Source of the DNA: Apostichopus japonicus
Taxonomy: Eukaryota; Echinodermata; Holothuroidea; Aspidochirotida; Stichopodidae
Length of the DNA: 60,000 bases
Reading direction: 5' to 3'
Assembly (NCBI RefSeq): GCF_037975245.1
Contig: NC_092577.1
Span: 25,295,398 to 25,355,397, forward strand
Shown here: positions 54,569 to 60,000 of the stretch, in pieces
Position numbering within the stretch: the stretch's first letter is position 1
How the letters are laid out: each line of letters begins with the position of its first letter
Notes under the pieces: generated by a model
Databases searched by the model: none
The model's input: only the letters and a program-made list of their open reading frames with translations
Told to the model about the DNA's origin: nothing
Position numbers and translations under genes: made by a program

Positions 54569-57500
54569 ATGGCCTCTCCAAGGAGCAAATCACGAAAACG
54601 TCGGAGGTCATCGATGGCAGTAGGCACGACAGTGACAACCAAAGGTATTTGAATGAATATTGCAGTGCATATATCATGGGAATGATGAACATGTATGGCC
54701 GTGATTTAAAGCACCCAAAAGATTAAATGAGTGTGAGTTGTTGCTATGGACCATATTTTCACCTAACGCCGTAGCTTGTGACAGTTATGATCAGCTACTT
54801 GGGCACAATTATTGCAATGAAAAGCCTGGAGGCAGTGATGTGCCTTTATTTGCTCCATGGGGCTTAAGCCAACGTGCTACAAGAGGCGAGTACAACATCA
54901 ATTAACGTATTGGCGCTGGCACATATTGTTAAGTCTGAAAACAGATTAACAAGGGTCGGATTGGTTCTGTCGGTAAAGCTGTGGACATTGGATCGGGCAT
55001 TATTGTGAGTTTGGACCTGACAAGGACAGCTCAGCTTTTGCTTGTTTGCCTGTGTGGCCTTGGAAACTCGACTGCCCCTCCCTACCATGGTATCAAGAGG
55101 GTACCAGTGGAGTGATTTAAAAAAAACAAAAAACAGAAAAACATGGACCAGGACGGTTGGCTCAATCTCTGTTTCTCGTATGAAGACGGTTTCAACATAG
55201 TTGTCTTGGCTAATACGGGAGCAATTAATTTCTAACAGGAGCACTTAAACAGAAGCATTCAAAATATTTACCTTCTATTCGAGAACGGCTGTCGTTCTGT
55301 GTAGAAGAGAACGCCTAAAATAGAACGTTCTGAAATAGAACGTTACATAGGGGAACGTTTAGTACGAAAATAATATTTAACCTCTTCGTGTGATGGTCTC
55401 TATAATTAATTATTTTTAGGTATGAGTCTAATGAATGACGTACAAATAACAGATAACAATATTTCGTCAATCACGTATAGATTCTCATCGTGCCCGCCTG
55501 CTCTCGAATGCTGAGAGATGTGGACTGAAGCTGAGGTCCAACGTACAGGGTGACGGTAAGTGTTATTTCCGGGCACTTGCGGATCAGCTGGCAAGAATCG
55601 GTCTCCTTGAAAGTGTGAAAACCACAAGTCATGAAGCGCTCCGAGCAGAGATATGTGATTATATGCAATACAACGTGAGTACTTCGTTTAATCATTTCGG
55701 TATGCATGACGGTAACCTCCGTCAGCTAGCCGCACTGTCCTGACCAGGCGTTGGCACTCATTGGATTGGAGCGCCAGCTTCGTTGCAGTTGGGTCGGGTC
55801 AGTGACAGGCGTATACTAGCACGGGACGACAGAACGAATGCGCGCCGGACTTAGTTTCTGTGACGAATATGAAACATGTTTAGTACTATCGATTCCCTTA
55901 AAACGGGACAAAATTGTTGCCAGTGAGTGGGGGTTGCAAACAAACATTTGCCGCACACCGCCCTTTCGCGACCAAAACACGAAGCCGCAGCGAATCAGCG
56001 GTAGCCTTCAAATTAAAATGAGAATAAAAAGGAAACCATTAGCTTACAATGTCTGTTTGAAAGGTGCACACGATTTATCCTGATTACTCATTTTACTAAC
56101 GGTATCGAATGCATTCTGGGTATGGTAAGGCTATACTGGTTTGCACACCTGTGTAAAGGTTCTAGGTTGGCATCCAGCCATCTGAAATACTGTCAAATAG
56201 TGCAAACCACCATATAATTTCAAGTTTATGCAGGAAATAGTAACTCGAGAAAGATGAACAACTTATCTGAGGATGTGATTTGTACTTCGTTCCCCTCAGG
56301 CAATTCCAGAGATGGAACATCATGTCTCTGCGGAGTATATATTCAACATGCGACAAAACCACCAGTGGGCTGGAGAACCGGAAATAGTCGCCACCATGAA
56401 AAAATATGGAGTGAATATGAAAGTAGTCACAAGTGCAGCAGGGAGTACAACGAACGGATTTTACATGCATCACTTACAAGAGAAGTACGCTACCGAGACG
56501 TTGTACTTGGGACATATCCATGAGAACCACTATGTCAGCCTCGGTAGGTAGAACATAGTTTGTCACCAAATCAAGATGTTTTTCACTATTAGGGAGGAGG
56601 CGCTCGGACATTTCATACCAGAAAGACTCGCTCATCTCTTTTGATTTTTCTGAAATAAGCCTGGCCTCTCTTGTGCACATTCAGCATTACAAGGTTATAA
56701 TAAATCAGCACTATCTATCCCTGAAACGAATAGGTATAGGCTCATAACCCTTATCATAATACCGATAACTGTTCCACTTTTCAGAACCACATGACAATCA
56801 AGAACAATACCCCACCAAAGACATTGGAGCTCCCTCACCAGCAATGTCTTCGGCAGGTGAGAATTAATAGTTGATTGTATGTATAGTATAGTAACAATCA
56901 TGCAGACGAGGGTTACTGTTGTACACTCGAGACTCAGAAATCCTCCCCCTATAGGTTGTACGTTTGAACCAAAATATGGTGGATAGTCTTGAGTGGTTAT
57001 AGAGGATAAATCGCAAAAAAATTGTGATATTTCAATTCAACTGTGATGGACAAACTGTTCACAGTGCGTGCACAGGTTTGCAACTCGATTATAGAAAAAA
57101 TGCAGACGATAATCTGGAAAGTGTATGTAGTCAATTTGTCTCTCCAAATATACGGCGCGGAGCCAGTATGAACAGGCCTGAGAAGAAAACAGACATCTAA
57201 GCATGCCCATCAATTACTGTTTATGCCTCTACTGAGTCCATTCGGAAATATCATATTGATGTGAAAATAGCTCCCAGTCTATACTCCACTGAAATGACTT
57301 ACATCCTTTTGATATATGTATGCGAAAAATAACCAATATTTTTCATGATTACGATCCTAAATCTGAGAAGCACGTGTCAGAAAAATTACCCATCCAAACG
57401 CTCTGTTCCATAGGCAAAATGGGAGCCTATACCGAAGAATTCCTGACGTTCCAGGACAAAACGGCTAGTGGAGAACACTGGCTAAGGGTTGTCCCCTCCC

Positions 57501-58722
57501 CTGTGAGAAAATTTTGGAATAATTCAGTGTCCTTACATGCTATCTGGTGCTAAAGTTGTCATCTTTGGAAGTAAATTTGTGTTTGATCATTTATATTTTC
57601 TAAAAATGGCTAACTGCCGAAGGGGGGGGGGGGGGTAGTCACAAATACTACCCTTTAGATGCCTCTTGTGACAGGGTATTACCTCGGTCCTTTAACAATC
57701 TTAGAGGAGTTTAGTAAATACTGACTATTGTCTAGAAGGATATAATTTACAGCGACTACGAGGGTAGTACATTATATCCAAGGAATAATTATATCACATT
57801 CATTCGTTAAAACCCCGTTATTAATGAATTATGACCAGGGCAATAGAACATGTTGCAAAAAGAGCGATTTTGGAAGACACTACATGTTTTATAAAAGTTT
57901 TCAGTTCTTTCCTGCAATTTGTTATTCAAAAATAGATTGATCTTATTATATTTTTCGTATCATCCAATACGGCAGATTCACGAGAAACTTTAGCTAGACC
58001 TACGAAGAGGATAGAGAAGCAAAGTACAATACATTCGTTCTTCGGTCGGTCTACCCCAAAAAGGTGAGACTGCCATTGAGGTATTTTCCAAGATTCCTAT
58101 AGGATATTGGTGAATTGTTGTGTTGCCTCTTAAAGCGCAACAAGGTGATTATCCAAGCACATGCATAAGGGTTTAAAACCTAGACGATTGCAGGTAGGTA
58201 CGCAAAAATGTGCACACCCCGACTAGGGCCGGTTGCCCGACAGTTCATCTATTTGCAACCTTTAACAAGCGTAAATTTCTATACTAAGGCTAAGAAATGG
58301 CCTTGTCTCTTTATTTCAATATGTTTTAATGCCTAATTAAGTGTATGGTGAAGTCAGTCTAGACTAATGAATATGTTGATCCGCTTTACTTTCAGACCGG
58401 CATCACAGGAACCCAAGACATTGGCATCAAAATCTACATTGGCTGATACACCACCTAGACCCTTTAACAGTGACACCAAGTACGTCGCCTACTCCCGCGA
58501 CCGCGCCCAAAAGTGCACACAGTAGTCCTAATACGGAATCTACAGAATCGAATCGCTTGCCTCCCTCAACACCAAGCTCACCAGTTCCTCCATCAACTTC
58601 TGTAGACGAACAGGACAAAAGTCAATGTAGCTTTCCGACGTCTCCGTCTCAGCACCTGGGGGTGAAGCAACTTGCTCGTCAGTTGGCTTTGGCTTTCGTG
58701 GTTGGCTTTCGTCAGTTGGCTT
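54569..58722 (+). CDS. OTU-domain cysteine protease gene, 3' exon cut by a LINE insertion
   Basis: Five exons with matching phases: 54569-54644, 55481-55674, 56300-56543, 56785-56856 and 58396 to about 58722. Exon 1 is a basic start (MASPRSKSRKRRRSSMAV). Exon 2 carries the catalytic loop LKLRSNVQGDGKCYFRALAD; Asp and Cys of GDGxCxFRA are present. Exon 3 carries HQWAGEPEIVATMKKYGVNM and LGHIHENHYVSL with the catalytic His. Exons 4-5 are a Pro/Ser/Thr-rich tail (TPSTSPTPATAPKSAHSSPN). OTU enzymes remove ubiquitin from proteins. In exon 5 the frame runs into a Tx1 LINE 5' head at about 58728, so the native C-terminus is displaced. The exon 2 start was chosen for phase; an acceptor at 55453 is the alternative. 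I cannot say whether this is a host or a transposon-derived OTU gene. Confidence 0.75.
56857..58395. other. Large intron of the OTU gene
   Basis: Nothing coding recognised. A run of about 14 Gs near 57625. The open frame at 57320-57553 lacks family features. Confidence 0.4.
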
Positions 58723-58724
58723 TC

Positions 58725-60000
58725 GTGGAGTGCAGACGTGTTTTTTTGCTCTCGCTCTCCATATACTACAGCTTGTAGTAGATCTCTACTATATTATACT
58801 GTATTGCACTGTACCGTGCTTCCCGCCAGGCGGGCGTGGTATTTTCTGTTAGTACGTACGTGCGTGGGTGCGTGCTACAGGCGTTGTTTTGTTTTCAACA
58901 TATCGTTCTTACTTTACTGTCATTACTTTTCTTTTGCTTCGTTTCTTGCTCCTCCGTGGCCTAGCCACCTTGCGGTATCATGGCGTCGTGCCGTGATAGC
59001 CGTATTGTTAAGTTAACTTTTACCGGTTAACAAGCGGTTCCACCGGTGCAAGTGTTCACTATTTTGAAAAGTAAGGGTGTTGCGGTTCCTGGAGAGGTTG
59101 ACGCTTTGCAGGCTCTCCAGGGTCGTAACACGTATGACTTACGGTTCACCAGTGACGTGACCCGGCAGAAGGGTGTCACGTTGCTGAGTAATGTCGATGG
59201 TTTGACAGTTACGCAATACGAACGATCCGTATGGGTAACTGTTATCCACGTAGGACTAGAGGTGCGTCAGGAACTTGTCGCAACTGTTTTAGGTCGGTTT
59301 GGGGCTGTCAAGGCTACCAAAATGTGCTCCTACGCACAGGCCCCTGGGGTTTTGAACGGGCACCGACAGGTTCGGATCGACCTAAAGCAGGACATTCCCT
59401 CCTTCCTGTTTATTGCCGGGCATAAAGCTCACGTGCGTTATCCCGGTCAGCCCCGTACCTGCTTCAGGTGTGGGGAGACCGGGCACGAAGCCAAGAGCTG
59501 GCCAAACAAAAAGTGTGGGCGCTGCCTTCGTCTTGGGCATGATACCTCTGCTTGCCCAAGCGAAGTTGTGTGCTCACTCTGTGGGAAGGAGGGACATGTT
59601 TTTCGCGTGTATTTGTATTTATGACAAAGAGCAGGGGTCAATCAAAGTCGCAGAGTTCTGACGCACCTACTGCCTCGGAGGAAGCTCCACGCAAGGAAGG
59701 GGAACCGGGTGAGGATTCGCCTTCCGCACCTGGTTCACCCTCCCCCGTAGTTGCAGACCCTAACCCCGTGCCCGCACCGAGAAAGTCTCCACCAGCTTCC
59801 CCCATCAACTCGTCCAGTTCCGTCCCCAGTCCGTCGCCGGTATCGCCAGATCCGGAGACTCTGTCCGACGGCGACTCCGGGGACTCGGTAGTCATCGGGT
59901 CTCCGGAGGCTCTGTCTGACAGCGACTCCGGAGACTCGGTGATCGTAGAGCCTAAACGTGCCACCGGGACGAGCTGGTACGACGAGATGGGGGAACCCTC
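58725..60000 (+). mobile_element. Tx1-type LINE, 5' part, continuing beyond the window
   Basis: The 5' head CTTTCGTGGAGTGCAGACGT begins at about 58722-58728, inside an OTU-gene exon. A roughly 250-bp 5' leader follows, then ORF1 from 58980. The same family as the reverse-strand element at 16981-20543 is shown by the near-identical ORF1 text. Just before the head the phrase TTGGCTTTCGT appears three times (58682-58730), perhaps a small 5' tandem addition. The 3' end and target duplication are outside the window. Confidence 0.85.
58980..60000 (+). pseudogene. Tx1 ORF1 zinc-knuckle protein, mutated
   Basis: Starts MASCRDSRIVKLTFTG, then an in-frame TAA (59027-59029) where the sister copy has a Glu codon. 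The text resumes QAVPPVQVFTILKSKGVAVP and is open from 59046 to 59624. It includes LQGRNTYDLRFTSDVTRQKG, SVWVTVIHVGLEV and GHRQVRIDLKQDIPSFLFIA. In the first zinc knuckle (CFRCGETGHEAKSW) the last Cys is Trp. The second (CGRCLRLGHDTSAC) is intact; the third breaks off in a small rearrangement at about 59600. The Pro/Ser-rich tail continues in another frame to the window edge. A stop, a lost zinc ligand and a frame change mark it as dead. Confidence 0.85.

Noticed and set aside
1-60000. CRISPR arrays, rRNA, tRNA or snRNA genes
   Set aside because: No regularly spaced short repeats with unique spacers, no cloverleaf with A/B boxes and no recognisable rRNA or snRNA core was found by eye. A covariance-model scan would settle the small RNAs.

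Overview
This is a transposon-dense 60 kb piece of animal nuclear DNA. Genes are split by GT-AG introns, nearly all recognisable coding sequence belongs to mobile elements or to genes they interrupt, and there are no bacterial operons, Shine-Dalgarno sites or CRISPR arrays. Tx1-type and RTE/BovB-like LINEs, Kolobok, MULE and pogo transposons, frequent AGGCCTA words and dispersed GACCTTGACCTC repeats suggest a marine invertebrate, perhaps an echinoderm (low confidence). No tRNA or rRNA gene was recognised.

Layout. 0-7 kb: decayed exon fragments, a GACCTTGACC-type repeat array, a 5'-truncated Tx1 LINE 3' end (2.8-3.1 kb) and a reverse-strand Tx1-like element holding only ORF1 (4.27-6.03 kb). 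7.7-28.9 kb: two small exons (7755-7953 and 28866-28937) whose splice phases fit the large MULE-type exon at 42.78 kb. Between them lie a complete pogo/Tigger-like transposon with an intact 695-aa transposase (11938-16092) and an RTE-like LINE with 13-bp target duplications (16364-22525). That LINE is interrupted by a Tx1 LINE (about 16981-20543). A foldback repeat, another Tx1 3' end with target duplications and a hAT-like MITE follow.

29.2-41.2 kb, the main find: a 12,017-bp Kolobok-type transposon with perfect 19-bp terminal inverted repeats and a TTAA duplication. It has two convergent spliced genes, each starting just inside one end. One is a THAP + DDE transposase (minus strand, now broken). 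The other is an intact three-exon, 202-aa protein whose cysteine-rich domain matches the C-terminal intracellular (ballast) domain of vertebrate P2X7 receptors. The two ends share an 18-bp subterminal motif next to the two gene starts.

42.8-46.0 kb: a MULE transposase with SWIM finger, Ulp1/C48 SUMO-protease-like domain and PHD-like finger, split by frameshifts. 46-51 kb: a decayed RT remnant, a roughly 200-bp tandem array with internal inverted arms, and a complete ORF1-only Tx1-like element with 12-bp target duplications (49250-51076). 54.5-58.7 kb: a multi-exon OTU cysteine-protease gene whose proline/serine-rich exon is interrupted by a Tx1 LINE that runs off the end of the window.

Most interactions here are between parasites: ORF1-only elements share their 3' tail with Tx1 3' ends, a TTAA MITE sits inside the TTAA transposon, and LINEs sit inside LINEs and genes.
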